From positions 7,254,001-7,318,000 of the forward strand of contig NZ_JACHNE010000001.1 in assembly GCF_014205255.1 (NCBI RefSeq): a DNA stretch of 64,000 nucleotides, written 5' to 3'. The notes under the pieces were generated by a model, which did no database searches, was not told where the DNA came from, and saw nothing but the letters and a program-made list of their open reading frames with translations. Position 1 is the first letter of the stretch. Every line of letters begins with the position of its first letter. The position numbers were made by a program, and so were the translations under genes. Shown here in pieces: positions 26,150 through 34,760 of this stretch. Source of the stretch: Streptomyces caelestis. GTDB lineage: Bacteria; Actinomycetota; Actinomycetes; Streptomycetales; Streptomycetaceae.

Positions 26150-27552
26150 GAGGTAGTGCCGTTTCGTCACCTCCACGTCCGCGTGGCCGAGGAGGGTCTT
26201 CACCAGCCACCACGGATCGCCGAACAGCATGGCGAAGTCCCGCCGGTCCGCGGCTGAGAGCCCATAGCGGTTCTCCATCAGCCGGTTCAGCAGGACCAGC
26301 ATGTAGAGGGCCATCGAGTGACGAGCGGCGTGCGGCGTCGCGTAAGGACTCTTGCCGCGTACCTCCGCCAGCCGGAAGTCCCGTTCAACCTCCCGTTCTC
26401 CCGGGGAGAGCAGGACCTCCGCACAGCGCAAATTCGCCGCCCTGAACACGCCGTTCCACCGGTCTGGGGTCATCGGCAGGCCCTGCTCCGTCAGCCACAA
26501 CCACGCCGGCTCCGGCCCGTCCGGGCCCTCCAGGAACAGCCACTGCCGCTCACGCCACCCCAGACGGCTGAGCTCCCGCTCACCGACGACACCGTTCCGG
26601 TCGACCCACTCGACCTTCGGTCGCAAGCCCCGCGTCACCTTCGTGACCAGCAACATCATGGGCAACCGCTCATAGCGGCCGTCCGCCTGGGCGCGCTGCA
26701 CCGCCCATGCGCGCTCCGACTCGACGTATGCCTCGGCCTGGCCGACCACGTCCACCGACGCGTAGAAGACCCGGCTCTGCTTCGACCGGGTGACCGCCGC
26801 GCCGACGCGACCATGGCAGTAGCGGCCGAACCGCAGGCGCCCGCTGGGAAGTTCAAAGGTGAGCAGCGAACCGCCCTCTTGCCGGCGCAGGCCGGAGCTG
26901 AGCAGCAGCTGCACGAAGCTGGTGTTGCGCAGCTCCGTCCGTGACTCCCACAACGGCACGGGCACTCCTGTACGACTGTGGCCGCGCAGCCCGATATCTG
27001 ACCACAAGCCCCAGGTCCGCGGTGTCAGCCACAGCACCCGCGAGCTCACCGAGTCCGCCAGCGGGACGAAGTGGAACCGTGAGGCGGCTGCGTTCACCAA
27101 GTTGTTCCGGTGGGCGAAGGTGTCCCCACTGCCGGTGGACATCGTGCGGCGCGGGGACCGGGCTGATCCGGCGCGGGTTCTGCGGAGCCCGACATCTCCA
27201 GTGCCGGTAGTCCGCCAAGTCCTGCCTCGCCGCTCGCCTCCACGGAACTCCGCGCGAGGACAGGAAAGTCAACAACGGTCGGATATCCGTCGCGTAATTC
27301 CGCTTGGTCTCCCGCTCCATCCCGGAATTCGACGGATCGGACAAAATCCAGCAGCCCCTGGTCCACCGTTCCGTCCGGCGCAACGAACACCGGATCTCCC
27401 GGCCGCAGACCGATCAGGGCGACCTCGGTCGGCAGGTCCTGTACCCCCAAAACCCCCTCAGGCGGCAGCGATCCCCACTGCCCCGGATCGGGCACCCACA
27501 CCAGGCACCACTCGTCCAACTGACGCCTCCCCTGACGCTTGAACACACCCAA
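26150..27552 (-). pseudogene. TnpA-like tyrosine recombinase, third module copy, frameshifts and inversion
   Basis: Clear paralogue of the copy at 17.8-19.5 kb (for example LLLSSGLRRQEGGSLLTFE, TPHAARHS, LLGHADVEVTKRHYLAPV: catalytic R, H-x-x-R, H, Y all present). Start TTG or GTG near 27552. Frame breaks near 27330 and around 27060-27165, where a 99-bp piece is inverted. Not functional as read. Confidence 0.8.
27063..27161 (+). repeat. 99-bp micro-inversion inside the broken tnpA
   Basis: On the plus strand this segment reads GTKWNREAAAFTKLF and then PLPVD, which in the intact paralogue (near 19 kb) is on the same strand as the rest of tnpA. Its edges are CAGC (27059-27062) and GCTG (27162-27165), a 4-bp inverted repeat. 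Flanking tnpA sequence is in the normal orientation. Confidence 0.75.
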
Positions 27553-27635
27553 TCATCAGGGAAGTCGCGACCGCTGGGTTCCGGCGGGCTCGTGGGTGAC
27601 TGCTTGGCCACCTCGACGCGTTGCGGTCTGTCGGC

Positions 27636-28319
27636 TCAGGCAGCGGAAGGTGTTGAAAGTGCAGCCTCAAGACCGCTGAGTAGCGCCTCAAGACCGTATT
27701 CGAAGGTTTGCTCGGGTGTCGCGTTGTAGTGGGCCGCTGGGGTTTCGAGGCGGCTACGCAGGAGCGGGAATTGCAGGGCGACTTCGGCCGCCTTCGCCGT
27801 GGCGTCCTGGATCAGCTCCTCGGCGTTTCCGCCGTTGCGGCTGAGCCGCCTGGTCAGCGATGCGGTGGCGGATGAACCGAGGACGCTGCCGAGCACGAAC
27901 GTGAAGACGGTAGCCGCTGCGCGGTCCGCGTCTGTGCCGGTGAAGCCGGCCGCTTCATAGACGGCGAGGGAGTGGTCGTCGTAGCGCGCCTTGCCCGGGC
28001 CGTAGAAGAGGTAGGACCCGAAGGCCTGGACGAGCCACGGGTGCCTGGTGAGCATCGCATGCATACCGACGGCCATCTCGGTGGCAGCTGTGCGCCAGTC
28101 GACTGCGTCGAGATCGGGTAGTTCGATCTCGTTCCACACGTGGTCGCCGACGAGTGCCACCAGGTCATCTTTGTTCTTGACGTGCCAGTAGACGGCGGTC
28201 GCCACGGTGCCGAGCCGCTTGCCCAGACTGCGCATATTGAGGCCTTCCAGGCCCTCACCGTCGAGCAGTTCGATCGCGGTCCGGACGATCTGGTCTTTGG
28301 TCAGCGTGTCGCGCGCCAT
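27636..28319 (-). CDS. TetR/AcrR family regulator (TetR_C type)
   Basis: 227 aa from ATG 28319; a GTG/ATG extension to 28355 would run into the operators. HTH: LTKDQIVRTAIELLDGEGLEGLNMRSLGKRLGTVATAVYWHV. The C-terminal domain resembles TetR_C (HPWLVQAFGSYLFYGPG; FTFVLGSVLGSS). It faces a small membrane-protein gene across three copies of a palindrome, so it very likely represses both itself and that gene. Confidence 0.85.
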   Translation of the reverse strand: MARDTLTKDQIVRTAIELLDGEGLEGLNMRSLGKRLGTVATAVYWHVKNKDDLVALVGDHVWNEIELPDLDAVDWRTAATEMAVGMHAMLTRHPWLVQAFGSYLFYGPGKARYDDHSLAVYEAAGFTGTDADRAAATVFTFVLGSVLGSSATASLTRRLSRNGGNAEELIQDATAKAAEVALQFPLLRSRLETPAAHYNATPEQTFEYGLEALLSGLEAALSTPSAA

Positions 28320-28346
28320 GCCCACACGATAGACACTCGACCCCGA

Positions 28347-28420
28347 CTTGCACAAAGTTCAAGGCACGACTTGCACTTAGTTCAGGTGGCGCCCTAGCTT
28401 CGCCTTGTACTTAGTTCAAG
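28347..28420. promoter_or_regulatory. Three 17-bp TetR operator copies
   Basis: CTTGCACAAAGTTCAAG (28347), CTTGCACTTAGTTCAGG (28370) and CTTGTACTTAGTTCAAG (28404) fit the dyad CTTGnAC-N3-GTnCAAG. Spacings are 23 and 34 bp. They fill the space between the divergent TetR and membrane-protein genes. Confidence 0.8.
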
Positions 28421-28453
28421 TCGAGGCACTTCACTGCCCTCCGGAGGTTATCC

Positions 28454-29002
28454 GTGCCGGTCCCTGTCGCCATCGCCATCACCCTGCAACTCCTGCTCGC
28501 AGCCACCTTCTTGGTCATTCCGATCACCGTCTGGGTCACCGGAGGCACAGCCCAGCGCGCCGCCGAAGCAGAGGTAAGCAGGCAGGGTTATCCGGCCGAG
28601 GTCCTCGCACGGCACCGGATCAGGTTCAAGGAGAGTGTCTGGGAGTTCACGCTCGCGCTCGCCATCGCCGCATGCCTGATGATCCTTGCTTCGCTCAACC
28701 TCGCCGCGAACGCCACCGGCCGGATCGCGTCGTGGGTCATCGAGCCGGTCATACTGCTCGGCGTTGGCTCCGTCACCGCCAGCCAGGTCTTCGCCACCCG
28801 GTATGTGGAAGCCGCCTTCAAGAAGTCCAGTGACCCGACCGTCCAAGACATCGACGCACGTGCCGTGCTCGCCGCCGCGAACGCCGGATTTCCCGCCTGG
28901 GTACGCCCCTTGGTCCTGTTCCGCTTTCTCTTGGCGACCCTGGGCTCGCTCCTCGTCATCGTTCTGCTGGGAACTGAGGGGGCCAGCGCCTACTTCCACT
29001 AG
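28454..29002 (+). CDS. Four-helix membrane protein controlled by TetR
   Basis: 182 aa from GTG 28454 with GGAGG six bases upstream. Hydrophobic segments at about 4-28, 60-80, 88-110 and 148-172, with a soluble stretch between helices 1 and 2. No recognised catalytic motif; the family is unknown to me. The divergent TetR suggests an inducible role such as drug or stress response. The TAG stop (29000-29002) is part of the CTAG target of the adjacent IS701 element. Confidence 0.7.
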   Translation: MPVPVAIAITLQLLLAATFLVIPITVWVTGGTAQRAAEAEVSRQGYPAEVLARHRIRFKESVWEFTLALAIAACLMILASLNLAANATGRIASWVIEPVILLGVGSVTASQVFATRYVEAAFKKSSDPTVQDIDARAVLAAANAGFPAWVRPLVLFRFLLATLGSLLVIVLLGTEGASAYFH

Positions 29003-30419
29003 TAGTGCTTCGTTACGTTGTGTGATCTTCCCTGGTGGTGGGCATCGTTCTGGTATGAGGTTGGGGGAGGTGGAACGGCTCCGGGGTGAGTTAGCGGAGT
29101 TCGTTGCCGATGCGTTCGCCTCGCTGCCGCGGCGGGATCAGCGGCGATGGGGTGCGTGTTATCTGCGTGGTCTGATGCTGGACGGCCGGCGGAAATCGAT
29201 CCAGCCGATGGCCGAGCGGCTGCCGGACGGGAACATGCAGGCCCTGCAGCAGTTCGTGAACCAGTCGCCGTGGGATCCGCTGCCGGTGCGGCGGCGGATC
29301 GCCGAGCGGCTGTCCGAGGTGATCACGCCCGAGGTGTGGGTGGTGGACGACGTGTCGTTTCCCAAGTGCGGCACCGCGTCGGTGGGGGTGGCCCGGCAGT
29401 ACTGCGGGGCGGTCGGGAAACGAGCGAACTGCCAGGTCGCGGTCAGTGTCCATGCCGCCACCGACACCGCGTCCTGCCCGCTGGACTGGCAGTTGTATCT
29501 GCCGCGCGAGTGGACGGATACGCCGGAGCGGTGCCGCAGGGCAGGAGTGCCCGACGAGGTGGTGCACCAGGAGAAGTGGCGCCTGGCGCTCGGCCTGCTC
29601 GACACGCTCGGCGAGTGGCAGCTGAAGGCGCCGGTCGTGGTCGCCGATGCCGGCTACGGCGTCAGCACCCCGTTCCGGCTCGGTCTTCAACAGCGCGGGC
29701 TGTCCTATGTGCTGGCGCTGACCGGGAAGGAAGTCGCCCACCCGGAGAATGCCGAGCCGCACCAGCCCGCTTACGGCGGGCTCGGGCCGCCGACGCTGCC
29801 CCGGTATCGCACTGCACCGCGGGCCGTCTCGGTCCTCGCAGCCGAGGCCGGTGCCGGCCGGTTCACCGAGGTGACATGGCGCCAGGGCAGAAAGGGCGCG
29901 ATGACCTCACGGTTCGCGGTCCTGTCCGTGCGGCCTGCGGGCAAGCAGGCCCTGGCCGCAGCTCAGGAGGCGGGCGGCGGCCGCAACCGGTGGGACGGCG
30001 TCCTGCCCACCCAGACGCTCCTGGTCGAATGGCCGGACGGCCAGGGCACTCCGACCGGCTACTGGATATCGAACCTGCCCGCCACCACCCCGGTCGCCGA
30101 CATGGTGCGGTGGGCGAAGATGCGCTGGCGGATCGAGCACGACTACCGCGAACTCAAGCACGGCCTGGGACTGGACCACTTCGAGGGCCGCACCTGGCGC
30201 GGCTGGCACCACCACGTCACCCTCGTCACCGCCGCCCAGGCATTCCTCACCCTCCGGCGGCTCGACCCAAAAGTCCGCACACCGGCCTGACCCTCTACCA
30301 GGTCCTCGACCTCCTCCAGGACCTGCTGAGGTGCTGGGCCGGTGAATGCACCACCTGCGGACGCCCCCTACCCACCCCGCGCAGCCGCCGCAGACAGCCC
30401 AGAACCTAACGAAGCACTA
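29003..30419. mobile_element. IS701-family element with CTAG target duplication
   Basis: 1417 bp. Ends TAGTGCTTCGTTA at the left and its complement at the right (17-bp inverted repeat with one mismatch). CTAG flanks it at 28999-29002 and 30420-30423. Holds one intact transposase gene and looks recently inserted. Confidence 0.85.
29055..30290 (+). CDS. IS701-family transposase
   Basis: 411 aa from ATG 29055. Motifs: DQRRWGACYLRGLMLDGRRK at the N-terminus, WVVDDVSFPKCG (first catalytic Asp), VVVADAGYG (second Asp), and RWRIEHDYRELKHGLGLDHFEGR (catalytic Glu region YREL). Full length and uninterrupted between matching ends, so probably functional. Confidence 0.85.
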   Translation: MRLGEVERLRGELAEFVADAFASLPRRDQRRWGACYLRGLMLDGRRKSIQPMAERLPDGNMQALQQFVNQSPWDPLPVRRRIAERLSEVITPEVWVVDDVSFPKCGTASVGVARQYCGAVGKRANCQVAVSVHAATDTASCPLDWQLYLPREWTDTPERCRRAGVPDEVVHQEKWRLALGLLDTLGEWQLKAPVVVADAGYGVSTPFRLGLQQRGLSYVLALTGKEVAHPENAEPHQPAYGGLGPPTLPRYRTAPRAVSVLAAEAGAGRFTEVTWRQGRKGAMTSRFAVLSVRPAGKQALAAAQEAGGGRNRWDGVLPTQTLLVEWPDGQGTPTGYWISNLPATTPVADMVRWAKMRWRIEHDYRELKHGLGLDHFEGRTWRGWHHHVTLVTAAQAFLTLRRLDPKVRTPA

Positions 30420-30423
30420 CTAG

Positions 30424-31365
30424 GCGCTGTCCTGTCGATCACGAGCGGAGCCAGATCACCAGGGTCGCAGCGGTAACCGTGCCGAGGAAGACGTAAGCGC
30501 GCTTGTCGTATCTGGTCGCGACCGTGCGGAAGTTCTTCAGCCGGTTGATCGCCCGCTCGACGGTGTTCCGCTTCTTGTATCGCTCCTTGTCGAAACCGGG
30601 TGGCCGGCCGCCGGCGCTGCCGCGCTTGCGGCGGTTGGCCGCCTGGTCGGCCTTCTCCGGAATGACGTGGCGAATGCCGCGTTTGTGCAGGTAAGCGCGC
30701 GTGCCGCGGTTGCTGTAGGCCTTGTCGGCGCTGACGCTGTCCGGTTTCGACCGGGGCCGCCCGACGGCCAGGCGCGGGACACGGATCCGGTCCATGACCG
30801 GATCGAACTGGGTACAGTCCGCCCGTTGTCCGGGCGTGATCAGCAGCGACAGCGGCCGTCCGCCCTCAAGTGGATCTTGCTGGTGAAGCCGCCGCGCGAG
30901 CGGCCGAGCGCCTCACCTCCTGCACCACCTCCGCCAGGAAGCCGATCAGGTCTGCCCAGATCCGAGCGGTCCTGACTGCCTTGGCGGAGCCCCCTTTGAG
31001 GAGCGGCGGCGGCGCCAGCCGGGCTCCCGCCGCATGTTGGTGCGCTCGCACCAACATCGAATCGACGGACACCTCCCAGTCGATGTCACCAGCCGCGTCC
31101 GCCTCTGCCTGGACCCGCTGGAGAAGCAACTCCCGGGTGCCGTCCGCCGACCACCGGCGATACCGCTCGTGCACCGTCTTCCACGGCCCGTAGCGCTCTG
31201 GCAGATCGCGCCACTGCACGCCCGTCCGGATCCGGTACATCACTCCGTTGATCACCTGCTGATGATTCCGCCACCGGCCACAACGCCCATTGCTCACCGG
31301 CAGCAGCGGCCGAAGCCGCTCCCACTGCGTGTAAGTCAGATCACTCCATGCCCCACAGTCGTATC
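30424..31365 (-). pseudogene. IS5-family transposase remnant, several frameshifts
   Basis: Starts with SDLTYTQWERLRPLLPVSNG (about 31345, no start codon in frame), then VINGVMYRIRTGVQWRDLPERYG and DWEVSVDSMLVRAHQHAAGA (first Asp). The frame shifts near 30900 into GRSRGGFTSKIHL, shifts again near 30850, then MDRIRVPRL...SVSADKAYSNRGTR (second Asp) and RNTVERAINRLKNFR (Glu) to 30439. All catalytic blocks exist but not in one frame. Begins right after the IS701 target duplication. Confidence 0.7.
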
Positions 31366-31394
31366 AACGGCTCAACTGGTCGATAGCACGCTGC

Positions 31395-32390
31395 CTAACC
31401 TCGCCGGGCCGCCTGTCGGTACGCCGACGGCGTGGTCGCGTAGTGGTCTACGAAGGCCTGCCGGAGGGTCTCGGTTGTACCGAAACCGCAGCTGCGGGCG
31501 ATCGCGGACAGCGGCAACCCGGTGGTCGTCAGCAGCTGGGCGGCCGCCTCGGTGCGCAGCGCGCGCACGTGCCGGGCCGGGGTGGTGCCGAGCTGGGCGG
31601 CGAAGAGCCGGGCGAGGTGACGCGGGCTCACTCCGGCGATCCGGCCCAGCGTGGCGGCGTCCAACTCGGCGGCGAGGTTGGCGGTGATGTACGCGCAGAC
31701 GTCGCGGAGCAGCCGGTGCTCCGGAGGGGGCGCGGCGAGATGGACGCTGACCTGCGGCTGGTTGCCGGGGCGCTGCAGGTATGCGACCAGCGAGCGGGCC
31801 ACCCGGCGCGCCAGTTCCGGGCCGTGGTCCTGCTCGACCAGGGCGAGTGAGAGGTCCAGCGCACTGGTGACGCCCGCCGAGGTGTGGACGTTGCCGTCGG
31901 TGGTGAACAGCGGTGCCGGGTCCACGCGGACGGCGGGGTAGCGGGCGGCCAGTTCGGCCGCCCACATCCAGTGGGTGGTCGCGCGGCGGCCGTCGAGCAG
32001 CCCGGCGGCGGCCAGCACGGTGGCGCCGGTGCACACCGACACCACCCGGCGGCTGAGCCCGGCCAGGCGGCGCAGATGGGTGAGCACCCGGGCGTCCTCG
32101 GCAGCCGCGTGGTGCCCGAGCCCGCCCGCCACGAGCACGGTGTCGAGCGGGCCGCCGATCCGTTCCAGCGGCTCGGCGGCCAGCGTCAGGCCGCAGGTGG
32201 TCCGCACCGGGTGGCCGCCGAGCGAGACCAACTCCACCCGGTAGCCGGGGTCCGCGCCCCAGCGGCTCGCCGCGTCGAACACGTCGGCGGGGCAGGCGAT
32301 GTCCGTCGGCTGCCACAACCTGCCGCCGCTCCCGTACACGGTGCACGCCAAGGCCGTGACCATCCGGTCCACGGCCAGCTCGAAGTCCAC
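31395..32390 (-). CDS. GlxA-type AraC regulator (DJ-1/PfpI domain + AraC HTH), N-terminus rebuilt
   Basis: 331 aa as read. Residues about 35-190 form a DJ-1/PfpI-like amidotransferase domain with the nucleophile-elbow segment VVSVCTGATVLAAAGLLDG. C-terminal double HTH: LGRIAGVSPRHLARLFAAQLGTTP and LSAIARSCGFGTTETLRQAF. The first 25 residues overlap antisense to an SH3 gene fragment and are not family-like; typical sequence starts around DIACPADVF. The original start has probably been replaced at about 32310. Whether it is expressed is uncertain. Confidence 0.65.
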   Translation of the reverse strand: MDFELAVDRMVTALACTVYGSGGRLWQPTDIACPADVFDAASRWGADPGYRVELVSLGGHPVRTTCGLTLAAEPLERIGGPLDTVLVAGGLGHHAAAEDARVLTHLRRLAGLSRRVVSVCTGATVLAAAGLLDGRRATTHWMWAAELAARYPAVRVDPAPLFTTDGNVHTSAGVTSALDLSLALVEQDHGPELARRVARSLVAYLQRPGNQPQVSVHLAAPPPEHRLLRDVCAYITANLAAELDAATLGRIAGVSPRHLARLFAAQLGTTPARHVRALRTEAAAQLLTTTGLPLSAIARSCGFGTTETLRQAFVDHYATTPSAYRQAARRG

Positions 32391-32538
32391 GGCGCTCGGC
32401 GTGCTCTACAAGAGCCACAAGTTCAGCGTGTCCAAGAAGAGCGGCAACTGGCTCTACATCACGGACAAGACGACCGGCGTCAAGGGCTGGGTCTCCGGCA
32501 CGTACGTCTACCGGGACGTCCGTATGTGCCTGGACTAA
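32299..32538 (+). pseudogene. SH3-domain (SH3b) secreted protein, C-terminal fragment
   Basis: Coding from about 32320: YTVHAKAVTIRSTASSKSTA, then KSHKFSVSKKSGNWLYITDK and GWVSGTYVYRDVRMCLD, a bacterial SH3 repeat with the usual Streptomyces ending, TAA 32538. The signal peptide and N-terminus are missing; sequence to the left is antisense coding of the AraC gene. An ATG-like GTG/ATG in the overlap could allow a 79-aa product, but it would not be secreted. Confidence 0.6.
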
Positions 32539-32633
32539 ACGCACTTCAGCACGTCCCGGCAAGCGGCTGATCGCCGAGCACGGGACCCCTCACATTCCTT
32601 ACGCATCGGCCTATCCAGAACAGGAGATCCCCA

Positions 32634-32974
32634 TTGTCCGACGGCATGTCCGAGGATTCTGCGGATGCCGTGGGCCTGCTCACCGAACGGATCGAAGCGC
32701 GCTTCGGCATGGGCATGGACCAGTTGAGCCGGACCGCGACATGGGCGAACTGTCGGCGGACCAGCTCCGCTTCGACGTGCAGTGGCTGGACCCGGCGCTG
32801 GAGGCCCGCGACGGCTACCGCGCCGCCCTCGGCGAGCTGCTGCGCACCATGCCCCCGCCCGCCCAGGAGCCCCGGCGCGTCCGCACGGCACAGCTCAGGG
32901 CCACAGCAACCCTGCCCCCGTCTGCCGCCCCGGCACCTCAGCGTGCCGGGGCGGCCCGGGCCCGCCGACCGTGA
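32634..32974 (+). pseudogene. Small helical protein, apparent frameshift
   Basis: TTG 32634 has GGAG upstream and encodes SEDSADAVGLLTERIEARFGMGMDQLSR. The coding pattern then moves to the frame of ATG 32741 (GELSADQLRFDVQWLDPALEARDGY) and ends at TGA 32974. One indel near 32735 explains this. The ATG 32741 part (77 aa) could also be read alone. Family not recognised. Next gene starts 11 bp later. Confidence 0.45.
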
Positions 32975-32984
32975 AAGCCACCGC

Positions 32985-33398
32985 TTGCCCCACCCCACGT
33001 CCACCGACATAGCCGGACGGATCGAGGACCTGTACGGCGCACCGCTCGCTGACCTCGAAGCCCACGCCCAGGACCAGCCGCTCGGCATGCTCTGCGCCCT
33101 GCTCGGCATGCACGACGACCTTGCCCTCGCCGAGCGCAGCATCGACTTCCACCGCGACCACCTCGCCCGGCTCATCCACCCCGAACGGCAGATCGGCCCG
33201 CACGAGGTCTCCCACCTTCTCGACGGCACCCGCCGGCTCGTCGAAGCCGTCGCCGTCCGCGAGGTCCAGGCCAAATCGGTCGCCGCCGTCCTGCAGAGCC
33301 TGGCCCGCGTCCCGGCTCCGACGCCTGTCCCGCCAGCTCCCTCGCCGCCTGCTCCGGTTCCGCCTCTTGCGGCGCCGAGTCCGGCGCACGGCCGCTGA
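32985..33398 (+). CDS. Hypothetical helical protein with Pro-rich tail
   Basis: 137 aa from TTG 32985 (GTGAAAG ahead). Predicted all-helical: IAGRIEDLYGAPLADLEAHA, CALLGMHDDLALAERSIDFH, VREVQAKSVAAVLQSLARV, then a Pro/Ala tail of about 25 residues. No domain recognised. Lies between the broken small gene and a run of winged-helix regulators, reading in the same direction. Confidence 0.55.
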   Translation: MPHPTSTDIAGRIEDLYGAPLADLEAHAQDQPLGMLCALLGMHDDLALAERSIDFHRDHLARLIHPERQIGPHEVSHLLDGTRRLVEAVAVREVQAKSVAAVLQSLARVPAPTPVPPAPSPPAPVPPLAAPSPAHGR

Positions 33399-33441
33399 CC
33401 CGCAGGCGATCCCCCCTTTCATTCACCCAGGAGTTCCTCCC

Positions 33442-34284
33442 TTGGCCATCACCGCTCTGCCCCCTGACACCGACGCCGACATCGCCCGGGTCACCGAGGC
33501 CCTCGCCATGATCACCCCGCGCTGGAGCGTGAGGATCCTCTTGGCCCTCTCCGGCCCGCCGCTGCGCTACAGCGAGCTGGCGGCCAAGGTGTCCTGGCTG
33601 CAGAACGGCCAGCTCCACCCCAAACTCAAGGCGCTGTGCGACGCCGGACTCGTCGAACGCACCGAACACACCGCACGGCACGTGACCTACGGCCACACCG
33701 AACGTGGCGTTGCCCTGCTGCCGGTCCTGCCGATGATTGTTACCTGGGCCGAGGAACACCTGGAGAAGGCGGACCGCCCGCTGGCCGCGATCGAGCAGAT
33801 CGAGGACAGCCTCACCCTGCTCACTCGGCGCCATGCCGCCGCCATCCTGTGGGTGCTGAAGTCCCGTGAGGAAGTCAGCGGCCGGGCTCTGGCCCGAATC
33901 GTGATGCCCAGCAGCGACTGGACCAATATCTATCCGCCTCTGCGGCAGCTCGTCTTCGACGGCCTGGTTGACACCGACGGCATGGGCCGGCCCTACCGGC
34001 TGTCCGCGGCCGGCGATGGCCTGGGCCCCGTGCTCAGCACCCTGTCCGCGTGGGCCGCCGGGCAGCCCCTCGACCAGGCGGCCCAGCACCCGGTCTGGGG
34101 GCACCCGCAGGCGAAGCCCGCGCCGAGGCCGTGGATCAGCAGCCAGTCTCGGCCGGCCCCCACGGCGCTCCCACCCGCTCGGACACCCCAGTTCCCTCCG
34201 GCCTGGCACAACGGGGATCTCTTCTCGCACGCTGCGACCGCCCGCCCGAAGGCAGCCGTCCCGGCGGGAGGCCCGCGCCGATGA
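33442..34284 (+). CDS. HxlR-type regulator with two winged-helix domains
   Basis: 280 aa from TTG 33442 (AGGAG ahead). First HxlR unit about residues 14-105 (ITPRWSVRILLALSGPPLRYSELAAKV...LIERTEH-like VERTEHTARHVTYGHTERG). A second, more diverged unit at about 125-205 (LLTRRHAAAILWVLKSREEV...YPPLRQLVFDGLVDTDGMGRPYRLS). C-terminal 70 residues are Pro-rich. The tandem duplication inside one chain is unusual for this family, which normally works as dimers of single-domain chains. Coupled to the next gene by ATGA. Confidence 0.75.
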   Translation: MAITALPPDTDADIARVTEALAMITPRWSVRILLALSGPPLRYSELAAKVSWLQNGQLHPKLKALCDAGLVERTEHTARHVTYGHTERGVALLPVLPMIVTWAEEHLEKADRPLAAIEQIEDSLTLLTRRHAAAILWVLKSREEVSGRALARIVMPSSDWTNIYPPLRQLVFDGLVDTDGMGRPYRLSAAGDGLGPVLSTLSAWAAGQPLDQAAQHPVWGHPQAKPAPRPWISSQSRPAPTALPPARTPQFPPAWHNGDLFSHAATARPKAAVPAGGPRR

Positions 34285-34760
34285 GCACCCCCTTTACCTC
34301 TGCCGAAGCGCAGCGCGCTGTCGAACTGCTCGCCTCGCGGTCCTTGGCCCGCCTGGTCACCGAGATCGACGACAACGGCGCCATACCGCCGCGACGGCTG
34401 GCCGGCACCCTGCCCGACCTCTCCACGCACCAACTGCGCAGCGCAGCCGACACGGCCCGCGCCCACGGTCTCATCCGGATCGCGCCCGGCACCGGTCTGG
34501 AACTGACCGAGGCTGGGACGGAGTTGGCCGGCCTGTACGACGCGATGGCCCGCTGGGCCCGGCGTCACGCCGTCCCGGCCCCCGTCTGCGAGTTCAGCAG
34601 CCGCATTCGGCACGTCCTTGCCCTGTTGGCACCAGCGCTCATCACCGAGCGCGCCGACGGAGCGGAGGCGGGCCTGGCCCGTCTCCGCACGCTCCTGATC
34701 CAGTGGCTGGCCGACAACCTTCAGATGGCCAGGGTGTTCGAACCTGAGCCGGTCGCGTGA
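34281..34760 (+). CDS. Winged-helix regulator-like protein
   Basis: 159 aa, ATG 34281 overlapping the previous stop. RRLAGTLPDLSTHQLRSAADTARAHGLIRI and GLELTEAGTELAGLYDAMARWARRH look like a MarR/HxlR-type winged helix plus dimer helix. It overlaps the MFS gene start (GTGA at 34757), so regulators and transporter form one transcription unit. Specific ligand unknown. Confidence 0.65.
   Translation: MSTPFTSAEAQRAVELLASRSLARLVTEIDDNGAIPPRRLAGTLPDLSTHQLRSAADTARAHGLIRIAPGTGLELTEAGTELAGLYDAMARWARRHAVPAPVCEFSSRIRHVLALLAPALITERADGAEAGLARLRTLLIQWLADNLQMARVFEPEPVA

Noticed and set aside
28347..28420. Three spaced 17-bp repeats as a mini CRISPR array
   Set aside because: Each unit is itself a dyad, spacers are 6 and 17 bp, there is no cas gene, and they sit between a TetR gene and its likely target.
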